Assembly (NCBI RefSeq): GCF_009363855.1
Contig: NZ_CP045423.1
Coordinates: 3,626,001-3,690,000 of the forward strand
Length of the DNA stretch: 64,000 nt
DNA from: Microvirga thermotolerans
GTDB lineage: Bacteria; Pseudomonadota; Alphaproteobacteria; Rhizobiales; Beijerinckiaceae
Reading direction: 5' to 3'
The notes below the pieces were generated by a model, which was not told the DNA's origin, searched no databases, and saw only the letters and a program-made list of their open reading frames with translations. A program made the position numbers and the translations under genes. Of this stretch, positions 15,937 through 25,157 are shown piece after piece (position 1 is the stretch's first letter; every line of letters starts with the position of its first letter).

Positions 15937-17886
15937 TCAGCCGGCGATGCGGTACTTGACGAAGCCCTCGGGGGCCTCGCCGACCTTTTCCACCTTGATG
16001 CCGGCGGGCTGGTAGGCCGCCGCGTTGGGACCGGTGGTGAAGGTGACCGTGACGCTGCCCGGCGGCGTCAGGAGCGACCAGGAACCGTCGGCCTTCGGCG
16101 CCACCTCCTTGCGCTCGACGATGTAGCGCATGATCGCGTCGCGGGTGAGGTCCGGCGCCTCGAGCACGATGGTGGTGCCGTCGTTGCCGGGGAAGTTGCC
16201 GCCGCCGCCCGCGCGGTAGTTGTTCGTAGCCACGATGAACACCTGGTCGTCCGCCACCGGCTTGCCGTCGTACGTCAGGTCCTTGATGCGGCGCGCATCG
16301 GAATTCACGAGCTTGCCGTTGTTGTCGTAGCGCGACGGCTGCGTCGGATCGATCCTGTACCGCACGCCGGCGATGACGTCGAAGTTGTAGGCGGGGAAGG
16401 TGGGATTGATGAGGTCCTGCTCGCCGCCCTTGGCCGGATCGATGGTGTTGTAGATGCCGGCCGAGCGCTCGAGCCATTCGCGCACCTGGGCGCCGGTGAC
16501 CTTCACGGCGCGGATGGTGTTCGGATAGATGTAGATGTCCGCCATGTCCTTGATGGCGAGCGGCCCCGGCTTGATCTCGGTGTAGTAGTTCGGGCCGCCG
16601 CGGCCGCCGGCCTTGAACGGCGCGGCGGCGGAGAGGAGCGGCAGGTCCTTGTAGGGCGTGGTCTTGAGGAGATCCGCCACGTACCAGGCCTGCGCCTCGG
16701 CCACGAGCTTGACGGAGGCGTCGTCCGACACCAGCGAGAAGTAGGAGTGGATCGGCACGCTCGTCGTGCCGACGGGCTCCCGCACGTATTTCAGCGTCGC
16801 CTCGTGGTCGGTCTTGATAGCGGCGGCCACCGCGGCGTCGGTCTCGGTCTTCGCCACCACCTTGCGGTCGACGCGGTCGTAGATCGGGCGAAGCTCCGTG
16901 CGGAAATTCGCGATCTTCCAGCCGTTGCCGTCGCGCGCCAGCTCCAGGTCGACGACGCCCAGGTGGCTGCCCCAGAACCCGGCCATGACGGCGGGCTTGC
17001 CGTGAAGCGTGCCGGCCTTCACGTCGACGCCGGGGATGTCGTTGAACTCCTTGCCGCCGGGGAAGGTGAAATGCTGGTGTCCGGTGAGGATCACGTCGAT
17101 GCCATCGACCTTGGCGAGATGGAGGGCCGCGTTCTCCTCGCCGCCCTTGCGCTCGCCGCCCGCGATGCCGGAATGGCAGAGCGCGACAACGACGTCCGCG
17201 CCGGCCTTGCGGATGTCCGGCACGTGCTTTTGCGCCGCATCGACGATGTCGATGGTGGTGGCCTTGCCGTCGAGATTGGCCTTGTCCCACTGCACGATCT
17301 GGGGCGGCACGAAGCCGATGACGCCGATCTTCAGCTTCTGCTTCGCGCCGGACTCGTCCGTGAACTCCCGGTCGAGGATGAGCCAGGGCTTGCGGAGGGT
17401 CTCGCCGTTGGCCTTGATCACGTTGGCGCAGACGATGGGGAATTTGGCCTCCCCAAGGGAGTTCTCCAGGAATTCGAGCCCGTAGTTGAACTCGTGGTTC
17501 CCGAGCGTCCCGCAATCGTAGTTCAGGGTGTTCATGGCGGCGACCATGGGATGGACGTCGCCCTTCTTCATGCCGCGCCGGTAGGCGACGAAGTCGCCGA
17601 GCGGCGAGCCTTGGATGAGGTCGCCGTTGTCGAACAGGAGGCTGTTCCTCGCCTCGGTCCGGGCCGCCTTCACGATGCTCGCCGTCCGCGCGAGCCCCAC
17701 GGTATCGTCCGCCGCATCCCGATAGTAGTCGTAGGGCATGATGTTCACGTGGAGGTCGGTGGTCTCCATGATGCGGAGCTTCACCACCGGTTCGGCGCCG
17801 AAGCCGGTCTTCGGCAGCGCCATGACGGCGGCGGCGGCGGCGCCTGTCTGCAGGACGCGCCGGCGGGTGATCGAGGACGAGGTCAT
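15937..17886 (-). CDS. cpdB: 2',3'-cyclic-nucleotide 2'-phosphodiesterase / 3'-nucleotidase, Tat-exported
   Basis: A 649-aa periplasmic enzyme of the CpdB/5'-nucleotidase family that degrades 2',3'-cyclic and 3'-nucleotides to nucleosides and phosphate. It begins with a twin-arginine signal (TRRRVLQTG then a hydrophobic stretch). The calcineurin-like metallophosphatase domain shows TTDLHVN, DNGDLIQGSPLGD, GNHEFNYG and GHQHFTF. The C-terminal 5'-nucleotidase domain (about 370-640) includes YNFDVIAGVRYRID. The ATG at 17886 is used because it gives the compact Tat signal with GAGAGA upstream. It is a single-gene unit. Confidence 0.92.
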   Translation of the reverse strand: MTSSSITRRRVLQTGAAAAAVMALPKTGFGAEPVVKLRIMETTDLHVNIMPYDYYRDAADDTVGLARTASIVKAARTEARNSLLFDNGDLIQGSPLGDFVAYRRGMKKGDVHPMVAAMNTLNYDCGTLGNHEFNYGLEFLENSLGEAKFPIVCANVIKANGETLRKPWLILDREFTDESGAKQKLKIGVIGFVPPQIVQWDKANLDGKATTIDIVDAAQKHVPDIRKAGADVVVALCHSGIAGGERKGGEENAALHLAKVDGIDVILTGHQHFTFPGGKEFNDIPGVDVKAGTLHGKPAVMAGFWGSHLGVVDLELARDGNGWKIANFRTELRPIYDRVDRKVVAKTETDAAVAAAIKTDHEATLKYVREPVGTTSVPIHSYFSLVSDDASVKLVAEAQAWYVADLLKTTPYKDLPLLSAAAPFKAGGRGGPNYYTEIKPGPLAIKDMADIYIYPNTIRAVKVTGAQVREWLERSAGIYNTIDPAKGGEQDLINPTFPAYNFDVIAGVRYRIDPTQPSRYDNNGKLVNSDARRIKDLTYDGKPVADDQVFIVATNNYRAGGGGNFPGNDGTTIVLEAPDLTRDAIMRYIVERKEVAPKADGSWSLLTPPGSVTVTFTTGPNAAAYQPAGIKVEKVGEAPEGFVKYRIAG

Positions 17887-17965
17887 GCGTGTTTCTCTCG
17901 GAAGGCCTTGTTCTTGGCCCGCCGAGGAGAACACGAGTTTTGTGACAAGATCAACAAGGGCGGGA

Positions 17966-19120
17966 TCAGGCGGCCCGCATGGCCTCGTCCAGGTCGGTGA
18001 AGAGGTCGTTCACGTCCTCGATTCCTGTGGACAGGCGCAGCAGGTCCGGCGGGCACGGCGTGCCCGGCCCCTCGATGGAGGCGCGGTGCTCGATCAGGCT
18101 CTCCACCCCGCCGAGCGAGGTCGCCCGCTTCCACAGGCCAACCCGCGCCGCCGTGCGGACGGCCGCCGCCTCCCCGCCGGTCAGCTGGATGGACAGCATG
18201 TAGCCGAAGCCGCCCTCCATCTGGCGCGCCGCGACGTCATGCCCCGGATGCTGGGGCAGGCCCGGATAGAGCACGCGGGCGACCTTCGGATGGTCGCCGA
18301 GGCGTTCCGCCAGGAGCATCGCGCTGCGCGCCTGGGCGGCGGCGCGCAGGTGGAGCGTGCGCATGCCGCGCATGAGGAGATAGGCCTCGAAGGGGCCGAG
18401 GATCGCGCCCTGCATCTTGCGGATGGAGACGACGCGGTTCCAGAACGCGTCCGCCTTCGCCCCGGCGAGGGCGCCCGCCACCACGTCCGAGTGGCCGTTC
18501 AGGATCTTCGTCGCGGCATGCATGACGATGTCGGCCCCGAGGGCCAGCGGACGGGTGTGGACCGGCGAGGCGGTGGTGGAATCGACCGCGAGGCGCGCCC
18601 CGGCCGCATGGGCGATCTCCGCCGCCGCGGCGATGTCCGTGATGGTCCACAGGGGATTCGAGGGGGTCTCGACCCAGACGAGCTTCGTCCGCCCCGGGAC
18701 GACCGCCCGGCGCAGGGCGTCGAGGTCGTCCGTCTCGACGAACTCCACCGACAGGCCCCAGCGGGTCGCCTCCGTCGCCAGCCAGTTCCGCAGGGCCCAG
18801 TACATGACCTTCGACGCGACGACGTGGTCGCCCGGCTCCAGGGCCTGGAAGACGGCGGTAGCCGCCGCCATGCCGGAGGAGAACAGGAGGGCGCCGGCAT
18901 CCGCCTCCTCGAGCATGGCCAGCACGGCCTCCGCCTCCCGGACCGTGGCGTTGTCGGGACGGCCGTAGACGAAGCCGGAGGAATAGGCGTTGTCCTCGTC
19001 GCGGATATAGGTCGTCGCCACGTGGATCGGCGGCACCACCGCCTTGGTGATGGGGTCCACATGGCCCATGGCCTGCGCGGTGAGGGAGCGCTTGGACCAG
19101 AGCGGATGCGATGCGGACAT
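17966..19120 (-). CDS. Trans-sulfuration PLP enzyme (cystathionine gamma-synthase / beta-lyase family)
   Basis: A 384-aa Cys/Met-metabolism PLP-dependent enzyme. It has the active-site tyrosine motif FVYGRPDNATV, the cofactor-stacking region LFSSGMAAATAVFQAL and the Asp of LAVDSTTASP. The Schiff-base lysine is in HAATKILNGHSDVVAGAL, and SLGGVESLIEHRAS closes the site. GGAG stands 7 bases before the ATG at 19120. It cannot be assigned with confidence to cystathionine gamma-synthase, beta-lyase or gamma-lyase from sequence alone. metX, which makes O-acyl-homoserine, is 10 kb away. Confidence 0.88.
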   Translation of the reverse strand: MSASHPLWSKRSLTAQAMGHVDPITKAVVPPIHVATTYIRDEDNAYSSGFVYGRPDNATVREAEAVLAMLEEADAGALLFSSGMAAATAVFQALEPGDHVVASKVMYWALRNWLATEATRWGLSVEFVETDDLDALRRAVVPGRTKLVWVETPSNPLWTITDIAAAAEIAHAAGARLAVDSTTASPVHTRPLALGADIVMHAATKILNGHSDVVAGALAGAKADAFWNRVVSIRKMQGAILGPFEAYLLMRGMRTLHLRAAAQARSAMLLAERLGDHPKVARVLYPGLPQHPGHDVAARQMEGGFGYMLSIQLTGGEAAAVRTAARVGLWKRATSLGGVESLIEHRASIEGPGTPCPPDLLRLSTGIEDVNDLFTDLDEAMRAA

Positions 19121-19191
19121 GGGAATCTCCAGGAAGCGGGGCGGGTTGCGGAAGGGAAGACGCTCAAGCATTTACAGGGAATCGAGCCGAC

Positions 19192-19701
19192 ATGCATCCC
19201 AGCGAGGCCGCCTTGCCCGATTCCCCGACCCCTCCCCTCCAGCGGTTCCTGATCGCCGTGCTGCCGGTCGCGGCCGCGAGCGTGCTGGGCTCCGTCGCGA
19301 CGATGCCGAACATCCCAACCTGGTACGCGACTCTCGCCAAGCCCGGGTTCACGCCGCCGAACTGGGTCTTCGGTCCCGTCTGGACCCTGCTCTACGCCAT
19401 GATGGCCTATGCCCTGTGGCGGATCCTCGCCCTGCCGAAGGACAGGCCGGGCCGGCGCGGGGCCGTAGCGGCCTTCTTCGTGCAGCTTGCCCTCAACGCC
19501 CTGTGGTCCTGGGCCTTCTTCGGCGCGCACTCGCCGCTCGCGGGCCTCGTGGTGATTCTCGCGCTGCTCGTCGCCATCGTCGCGACGATCCGCGCCTTCC
19601 TGCCCCTCGACCGGGCCGCGGCCCTGCTGCTCGTGCCCTACCTCGCCTGGGTCGCCTATGCGACGGCGCTGAACGCCGCCGTCTGGCGCCTCAACCCCTA
19701 G
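19192..19701 (+). CDS. tspO: TspO/MBR family tryptophan-rich sensory protein
   Basis: A 169-aa outer/inner membrane protein with five predicted helices and the family hallmark TWYATLAKPGFTPPNWVFGPVWTLLY-type segment (about residues 44-70, split here by description) plus ALNALWSWAFFG. Family members bind porphyrins and sterol-like ligands, and in alphaproteobacteria they modulate tetrapyrrole-dependent gene expression. The first 20 residues are Pro/Ser-rich. Its end overlaps the convergent hpt gene by 11 bases. Confidence 0.93.
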   Translation: MHPSEAALPDSPTPPLQRFLIAVLPVAAASVLGSVATMPNIPTWYATLAKPGFTPPNWVFGPVWTLLYAMMAYALWRILALPKDRPGRRGAVAAFFVQLALNALWSWAFFGAHSPLAGLVVILALLVAIVATIRAFLPLDRAAALLLVPYLAWVAYATALNAAVWRLNP

Positions 19702-20281
19702 ACGCCTGGGCCTCGGCCGGCCGGTCGAACAGGTCGGGATTCCTGTCCAGGTGGTCCACCACCCCGACGAAGGGGAGCTGGCGGTAGGAATGGGCCACGT
19801 CCATGCCGTAGCCGACCACGAACACGTCGGGGCAGGTGAAGCCCACGAAGTCCGCATCGATGGAAACGGCCCGCTTGCCGGGCTTTTCCAGGAGCACGGC
19901 GGTCATCACCCGCTTCGCGCCGCGGGCCATGAGGAGGTCCTTGGCGAAGGTGACGGTGCGGCCCGATTCCAGGATGTCGTCCACGAGGAGCACGTCGCGC
20001 CCGCGCACGTCGCTCTCCACGTCGCGCAGGATCGCCACCTGGCCCGTGGAGACCGTGCCGTCGAGATAGCTCGACAGGTGCACGAACTCGACCTGCGGCT
20101 CGAGGCCGGCCCGGTGCAGGGCGCGGATCAGGTCGGCGGCGAACATGAAGCTGCCCTTCAGAACGGCCACGACGAGCAGGTTCTCGGGCTTGGATCGTGC
20201 GATCTCCTGCGCCAGCTCCTCGTTGCGCCTGGCGATCGTTTCCTCGTCGAAGAGAACCCGGATGCGGGGGGTGCCTGTCAT
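19691..20281 (-). CDS. hpt: Hypoxanthine phosphoribosyltransferase
   Basis: A 196-aa purine-salvage enzyme that makes IMP (and GMP) from hypoxanthine or guanine with PRPP. The flexible loop begins after VVAVLKGSFMFAADLIR. The PRPP-binding motif VLLVDDILESGRTV is near residue 105, and the base-binding DFVGFTCPDVFVVGYGMD near the C-terminus fits Hpt. The ATG at 20281 gives normal length with no clear ribosome binding site. Its last codons overlap tspO in antisense. Confidence 0.95.
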   Translation of the reverse strand: MTGTPRIRVLFDEETIARRNEELAQEIARSKPENLLVVAVLKGSFMFAADLIRALHRAGLEPQVEFVHLSSYLDGTVSTGQVAILRDVESDVRGRDVLLVDDILESGRTVTFAKDLLMARGAKRVMTAVLLEKPGKRAVSIDADFVGFTCPDVFVVGYGMDVAHSYRQLPFVGVVDHLDRNPDLFDRPAEAQASRG

Positions 20282-20573
20282 CGTCAATCCGTTTACGCAG
20301 AAAGGCCCCTGCGGTGCGGCCGGGGCCTGGAATGTTTCCCCTTCGTGACCATGACGGCGCGGCGAAGTCAAACGGAGAAGTCGGCGGGGCCTTGGCCCCT
20401 GCGGCTTTGCCGCGCACCCGAAAGGCCCCGGGAGCGCCCCGGGAGCCGCGCAGCGAAAACCGGGTCCACTTTTCCGCACGATGCGCTAGCATCGCCCGGC
20501 CCTCCCCACCCTCGGGGGTCCCGGGCCATATGGACTTGCCTGCGGCAGGTGGACCATAAGCGAAGCGAATCGG
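20282..20573. other. Intergenic region with repeat copy B
   Basis: There is no gene between the divergent hpt and ftsE. It contains several GC-rich inverted stretches (GGCCTTGGCC at 20388; CCCCGGGAGCGCCCCGGGAG near 20427) and the repeat arm at 20451-20489. A promoter for ftsE could not be assigned. Confidence 0.5.
20451..20489. repeat. Dispersed AGAGC palindromic repeat, copy B (one arm)
   Basis: CAGCGAAAACCGG, CCACTTTTCCG and a GCGCTAG end align with the right arm of copy A at 14754-14795. The opposite arm is not clearly retained. It sits upstream of ftsE. Confidence 0.65.
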
Positions 20574-21335
20574 ATGGCGACGGAGCGCCCGTCGCTCCGG
20601 AAAACCCATGTAAGGACGGTCTGGCTGCGCGTGGAAGCCTTTTACGATAGCGATTTCAGCAGGGACACGACCGCGGTCGTCCATTTCGAGAACGTGGGCG
20701 TGCGCTACGGCATGGGCCCCGAGGTCCTGCGGGACCTCACCTTCTCCATCGAGCCGCATTCCTTCCAGTTCCTCACCGGCCCTTCCGGCGCCGGAAAGAC
20801 CACGCTCCTGCGCCTGATCCTGCTCGCGGTGAAGCCGACCCGCGGCCTGATCTCCCTCTTCGGGGAGGACGTCTCGGGCATCTCCAAGGACTCCCTGACC
20901 GACCTGCGGCGGCGGATGGGAGTGGTCTTCCAGGATTTCCGCCTCCTCGACCATCTCACCACCTACGAGAACGTGGCGCTTCCCTTGCGCGTCCAGGGCA
21001 AGGAGGAGGCGAGCTACCGGGCCGAGGTGGTCGAGCTCCTGCGCTGGGTCGGGCTCGGCGACCGCATGCACGTGCTGCCGCCGGTCCTGTCGGGCGGCGA
21101 GAAGCAGCGCGCGGCCATCGCCCGCGCCCTGATCGTCCGCCCCGACCTGCTTCTCGCCGACGAGCCGACCGGCAACGTGGACCCCTCCCTCGCCCGGCGG
21201 CTGCTGCGCCTGTTCATCGAGCTCAACCGGCTCGGCACCTCGGTGGTCATCGCGACCCACGACTTCAGCCTGATGGACCAGCTCGACGTCCGCCGCCTCG
21301 TGCTCGGCGACGGCAGGCTGCACATCGACGAATAG
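20574..21335 (+). CDS. ftsE: Cell division ATP-binding protein FtsE
   Basis: The ABC ATPase partner of FtsX, which activates septal peptidoglycan hydrolysis at the divisome. It has Walker A GPSGAGKT (about residue 70), the Q-loop VFQDFRLLDHLTTYENV, signature LSGGEKQRAAIARAL, Walker B LLLADEPTGNVD and the H-loop ATHD. At 253 aa it is about 20-30 residues longer than usual at the N-terminus. The true start may be the GTG at 20631 (AAGGA is 14 bases upstream) rather than the ATG at 20574. ftsX follows after 13 bases. Confidence 0.95.
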   Translation: MATERPSLRKTHVRTVWLRVEAFYDSDFSRDTTAVVHFENVGVRYGMGPEVLRDLTFSIEPHSFQFLTGPSGAGKTTLLRLILLAVKPTRGLISLFGEDVSGISKDSLTDLRRRMGVVFQDFRLLDHLTTYENVALPLRVQGKEEASYRAEVVELLRWVGLGDRMHVLPPVLSGGEKQRAAIARALIVRPDLLLADEPTGNVDPSLARRLLRLFIELNRLGTSVVIATHDFSLMDQLDVRRLVLGDGRLHIDE

Positions 21336-21348
21336 GGCGGCGTGCGGC

Positions 21349-22323
21349 ATGAACGACCTTTCCCACGCCCGCCCGCCCCGCTCTCCGGCCCCGGAGGGAG
21401 ACAGGCGCGCCCTGCCCGCCTCCCTGCGGCGCAACGCGCCCCTGGTCCCGGTCGATTCCGCGGGCGGGCAGGCGCTCGCGGCGGTGATCGCGATCCTGAC
21501 CTTCCTCGCGGCCCTGTGCGCGGGGGGCGCCGAGCTCGTGGCCTCCAGCTCGGCGCAATGGCGCTCGGACGTGGCCCGGGAGGTCACGATCCAGGTCCGC
21601 CCCAACCCGCAGCGCTCCATCGAGGACGACGTGGCGAAGGCGGTGGCGCTCGCCCGCCAGGCGCCCGGGATCGAGGAGACGCAGGCCTTCTCGAAGGCGG
21701 AGTCCGAGCGCCTCCTGGAGCCGTGGCTCGGCACGGGCCTGGACTTCAACGACCTGCCGGTGCCCCGCCTCATCGTCCTGAAGCTGAAGGCCGACACCCG
21801 GCCGGACTTCACGAAGCTGCGGCAGGCCCTGCGGGAGCAGGTTCCGGGAGCGAGCCTCGACGACCACGCCCTCTGGGTGTCGCGGCTTTCGACCATGGCC
21901 AACACCATCATCGGCGTCGGCGTCATCCTCGTCGCCCTGGTCCTGTTGGCGGCCGGCCTCGCCGTGACCTTCGCCACGCGCGGGGCCATGGCCGGCAACC
22001 GGGAGGTGGTGGAGGTGCTGCATTTCGTGGGCGCGAGCGACGACTTCATCGCCCGCGAGTTCCAGCGGCGCTTCTTCAAGCTGGGGCTGCGGGGGAGCGC
22101 CGCCGGGGCCGGCGCCGCCCTCCTCATGACCGCCGCCCTCGGGCTCCTCACCCGGTCCTGGCGCGCCAGTCCCGCGGGCGACCAGCTGGAGGCGCTGTTC
22201 GGCTCCTTCAACATCGGCTGGCGGGGCTATGCGGTGGTCGTCCTGATCGCCTTCGCGGTGGCGCTGATCACCGGAATCGTGTCCCGCCTGACCGTGAGAC
22301 GCTTTCTTAACGGAAATGGTTGA
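21349..22323 (+). CDS. ftsX: Cell division protein FtsX
   Basis: A 324-aa permease-like protein with a cytoplasmic Pro/Arg-rich N-terminus, one helix at about residues 44-66, a periplasmic loop (ECD, about 67-180) and three C-terminal helices. The C-terminal half carries NREVVEVLHFVGASDDFIAREFQ, the conserved FtsX loop. It pairs with FtsE immediately upstream. Its periplasmic loop recruits amidase activators such as EnvC-type proteins. The stop overlaps the next open frame. Confidence 0.93.
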   Translation: MNDLSHARPPRSPAPEGDRRALPASLRRNAPLVPVDSAGGQALAAVIAILTFLAALCAGGAELVASSSAQWRSDVAREVTIQVRPNPQRSIEDDVAKAVALARQAPGIEETQAFSKAESERLLEPWLGTGLDFNDLPVPRLIVLKLKADTRPDFTKLRQALREQVPGASLDDHALWVSRLSTMANTIIGVGVILVALVLLAAGLAVTFATRGAMAGNREVVEVLHFVGASDDFIAREFQRRFFKLGLRGSAAGAGAALLMTAALGLLTRSWRASPAGDQLEALFGSFNIGWRGYAVVVLIAFAVALITGIVSRLTVRRFLNGNG

Positions 22324-23164
22324 TGATCCCCCCTCATCAAAAGGGGTTGCCTCTCCGTTGCCGCATTCTGCATTATCTTCCGCCGAGATGACCTCGCGCA
22401 CGCAGAACCTGGCGATCGCCAGCGCCTCGGACATGACGGAGGCCTTCGGTTGGGGATGGACCATGCCGGGATCGCCCGCCGTCCCGGGTAGGCGGTCGCG
22501 CATGAGGCGCGTGCTTCGCTGGGGCCTTCGTGCCGCAGCCGCGAGCGTCGCCCTTCTCTTCGCGGGCTTCCTCGTCTTCGTGTACTCCCTCGACCGTTTC
22601 GAGCAGAAGCCCGAAACCCGGGCGGACGGCATCGTGGCCCTGACCGGCGGCGCCCAGCGCATCGGCGACGCCATCGACCTCCTGGCCCAGGGCTACGCCA
22701 AGCGGCTCCTGATCTCGGGCGTGAACGAGAAGACGAGCCGCGACGAGATCTTCCGCCTCAATCCGGGGCAGCGCCGCCTCTTCGACTGCTGCGTCGACCT
22801 GGACTACCGCGCCCGCAACACCATCGGGAACGCCATCGAGACCCGGCGCTGGGCCGAGCAGCACCAGTTCGACGCGCTGATCGTGGTCACCTCGAACTAC
22901 CACATGCCGCGGACCCTGGTGGAGCTCGACCACGCCCTGCCGAACCTCCAGAAAATCCCCTACCCCGTGGCGGCGACCATCGACCCGCACGACTGGTGGC
23001 GCAACCCGGCCACTGCCAAGGTGATCTTCTCCGAATACCTGAAGTTCCTGGTGGTCTGGGTGCGGACACGGTTCGAGAAGGACCCCGAACATTCCTCGGC
23101 CGCCAAGATCATGAGCGGCGGCCGGCCGATCCAGCATGTCTCGACGGGACCGCTCTGGCGCTGA
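22316..23164 (+). CDS. YdcF family (DUF218) membrane-anchored protein
   Basis: A protein of at most 282 aa with one transmembrane helix (about residues 70-92 of the longest form) and a DUF218 domain: GIVALTGGAQRIGDAIDLLAQG, KRLLISGVNEKTS, NTIGNAIETRRW and VVTSNYHMPRTLVEL. DUF218 proteins are linked to envelope metabolism, for example vancomycin sensitivity (SanA) and cyclic glycan transport, but the reaction is unclear. The start is uncertain. The ATG at 22316 overlaps the ftsX stop, while ATGs at 22466 and 22502 have better purine-rich leaders. Confidence 0.85.
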   Translation: MVDDPPSSKGVASPLPHSALSSAEMTSRTQNLAIASASDMTEAFGWGWTMPGSPAVPGRRSRMRRVLRWGLRAAAASVALLFAGFLVFVYSLDRFEQKPETRADGIVALTGGAQRIGDAIDLLAQGYAKRLLISGVNEKTSRDEIFRLNPGQRRLFDCCVDLDYRARNTIGNAIETRRWAEQHQFDALIVVTSNYHMPRTLVELDHALPNLQKIPYPVAATIDPHDWWRNPATAKVIFSEYLKFLVVWVRTRFEKDPEHSSAAKIMSGGRPIQHVSTGPLWR

Positions 23165-23323
23165 GGCCCCGCGGCCCTGAGCCTGCGCCCCTTCTCCCGC
23201 CCGGGACGGCTTGCGGCCGCCCCCGGTTCGTGCCGTTTCCCGTTTCGCCCTTGTCCCCCGGCCGCTAACATGGCTTAGACAAGCCTTCCGCGGGCGCAGC
23301 CCCGCCTTTCCTTCCCTGAAGCC

Positions 23324-24091
23324 ATGCTCCTCCTCCGATCGCTTCTGTTCAACACCACCTTCTACGCGAACATGATCCTCTGGCTGATCATGCTGCTGCC
23401 CACGTTCCTGCTGCCGCGGCGCGTGTTCATGCGCTGCGCCAAGCTCTGGGCCCTGTCCTCGCTCTGGCTCCTGCGCGTGATCGCGGGAACGAAGGTGGAG
23501 ATCCGCGGGCGGGAGAAGATCCCCGCAGGCGGGCTGCTGGTCGCGGCGAAGCACCAGTCCCTCTGGGAGACCTTCGCCCTGCTCCCCCTCTTCGACGACC
23601 CCACCTTCATCCTGAAGCGCGAACTGATGTGGATCCCGTTCTTCGGATGGTATGCCCGCAAGGCGGATTGCGTGCCGGTGAACCGCAAGGCCGGCTCCCA
23701 GGCCCTGGTGAGGATGATGGCGCGGGCGCACGAGGAGGCCCGGGAGGGCCGTCAGATCGTCATCTTCCCCGAAGGAACGCGCCGCCCGCCGGGCGCGGCC
23801 CCCGCCTACAAGTACGGCGTGGTGCATCTCTACCAGAACCTCGAATCGCCCTGCCTCCCGATCGCCCTGAACTCCGGCCTCTACTGGCCGCGCCGCCGGT
23901 TCATCCGCCGCCCCGGCACCATCAGGGTCGAGATCCTGGACCCGATTCCCCCCGGCCTGCCCCGGGACGCGTTCTTCCGGCAGCTGCAGGAGGCCATCGA
24001 ATCGAGCACGGAGCGCCTTGTGGCGGAAGGGCGCCGGGACCTCGGCCTCGATCCGGGCGGCCGCCCTGCGACGAATTTATCCAACGCCTGA
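23324..24091 (+). CDS. plsC: 1-acyl-sn-glycerol-3-phosphate acyltransferase (PlsC family)
   Basis: A 255-aa membrane acyltransferase that makes phosphatidic acid from lysophosphatidic acid. An N-terminal helix spans about residues 14-34. Acyltransferase motif I is KHQSLWET, in which the usual HX4D is HX4E; motif II is FFGWYARKADCVPVNR, motif III FPEGTRRP and motif IV near CLPIALNSG. Related Rhizobiales proteins often carry this Glu variant, so activity is likely. It could alternatively be an acyltransferase for another lipid. It follows the YdcF gene by about 160 bases. Confidence 0.88.
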   Translation: MLLLRSLLFNTTFYANMILWLIMLLPTFLLPRRVFMRCAKLWALSSLWLLRVIAGTKVEIRGREKIPAGGLLVAAKHQSLWETFALLPLFDDPTFILKRELMWIPFFGWYARKADCVPVNRKAGSQALVRMMARAHEEAREGRQIVIFPEGTRRPPGAAPAYKYGVVHLYQNLESPCLPIALNSGLYWPRRRFIRRPGTIRVEILDPIPPGLPRDAFFRQLQEAIESSTERLVAEGRRDLGLDPGGRPATNLSNA

Positions 24092-24149
24092 CCTCACAAG
24101 GGTTTGAACGTTCGTTGACGCTGCCGCCGGCCGTTCCTATTTGGAACAA

Positions 24150-24587
24150 ATGGCGAACAAACGAACCATATCCTGGTCCATGGCCATGCGGGACCTCCGG
24201 AACGACCGGGCGAGGCGAGCGGGCGTGCGCGAGGAGCGCCTGAGAGCGACGGCGGGCCTGCGGACCACCGAGGCCCTGAGCTCCTGGCGGGGGCGTTCGG
24301 GGCGCCGCTACATCGTCGGCGTCCATCCGCTGGTGGAGAAGGAGGTCATCGAGGTGACCACCGACGCGGTGATCCTGGCCGTCAAGCGCGACGACACGGG
24401 CACCGCCCACGTGATCGACGTCGCCACCGCGGGCTCCTATCCCAGCGCCCAGGCCCGGGCCCGCTGGATGACCGAGGTTCGGAACCGCGGCGCCAACGAG
24501 ATGCATGTCCACCGTCTCGCCCACGACGAGGACGAGCGGCGCGCCATGATCGAGGACCTGCGCGAGGACGATTGTTCGGGCGAGTGA
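24150..24587 (+). CDS. Hypothetical protein
   Basis: A 145-aa soluble protein starting at an ATG directly after a short GGAACA. The N-terminus is Arg-rich (AMRDLRNDRARRAGVREERLRA), followed by a compact alpha/beta-like middle (RRYIVGVHPLVEKEVIEVTTDAVILAVKRD) and an acidic C-terminus. I do not recognise the family. It stands alone between plsC and the convergent ChaC gene. Coding character (codon bias, sensible hydropathy) supports it being real. Confidence 0.68.
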   Translation: MANKRTISWSMAMRDLRNDRARRAGVREERLRATAGLRTTEALSSWRGRSGRRYIVGVHPLVEKEVIEVTTDAVILAVKRDDTGTAHVIDVATAGSYPSAQARARWMTEVRNRGANEMHVHRLAHDEDERRAMIEDLREDDCSGE

Positions 24588-24620
24588 GCGGTTCTTCCCG
24601 CCCTCCGGGACGCGGGATGC

Positions 24621-25157
24621 CTACTCCACCGCCCGGGTCAGCCGCTCCAGGAGCGGATCGATCACTCCCATGCCGACCAGGTGCTCATGGGTCGAGCGGA
24701 CATAGTCCGGATTGCGGCCGGAGATCCCCTCGCCCCGGCGGACCAGATCGACGATCTCCTCGAAGGACAGGCGGCCCGCATATTGCGGGTGCCTGCGGTC
24801 GACGACATAGGCCAGGGCCTCGATTCGAGCGCCGTCCTTGAGGCGGACCGGGAGCCGGCGCTCCAGGTAGACCGCCGTCACCTGCTCGCGTTCCCTGAGG
24901 TAATGGATGGTGGCCTCGGCCTCCTCCCGCGCCACCCGGAAGGCGACCCCGTGGCAGCGCCCGCCCCGGTCGAGGCCGAGGACGAGCCCGGGCCTTTCCG
25001 GCGTCCCGCGGTGGACATGGGAGAAGACGCACAGGGAGCGGTGGTAGCCGAAAAGCTGGGCGTGGTGGCGCTCGACGAACGGGAAGCCCGGCCGCCACAT
25101 GAGCGAGCCGTATCCGAAGACCCACAAATCGCCGGCGTTCCGTATTTCCATCGCCAT
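24621..25157 (-). CDS. chaC: Glutathione-specific gamma-glutamylcyclotransferase (ChaC family)
   Basis: A 178-aa cytosolic enzyme that cleaves glutathione to 5-oxoproline and Cys-Gly. The substrate-binding VFGYGSLMWRPGF motif is at residues 13-25. The catalytic glutamate lies in ATIHYLREREQV, and the C-terminal GISGRNPDYV-type segment is typical of ChaC. Family length is normal. Two ATG codons six bases apart (25157 and 25151) are possible starts. It is a single gene, convergent with the hypothetical gene before it. Confidence 0.92.
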   Translation of the reverse strand: MAMEIRNAGDLWVFGYGSLMWRPGFPFVERHHAQLFGYHRSLCVFSHVHRGTPERPGLVLGLDRGGRCHGVAFRVAREEAEATIHYLREREQVTAVYLERRLPVRLKDGARIEALAYVVDRRHPQYAGRLSFEEIVDLVRRGEGISGRNPDYVRSTHEHLVGMGVIDPLLERLTRAVE

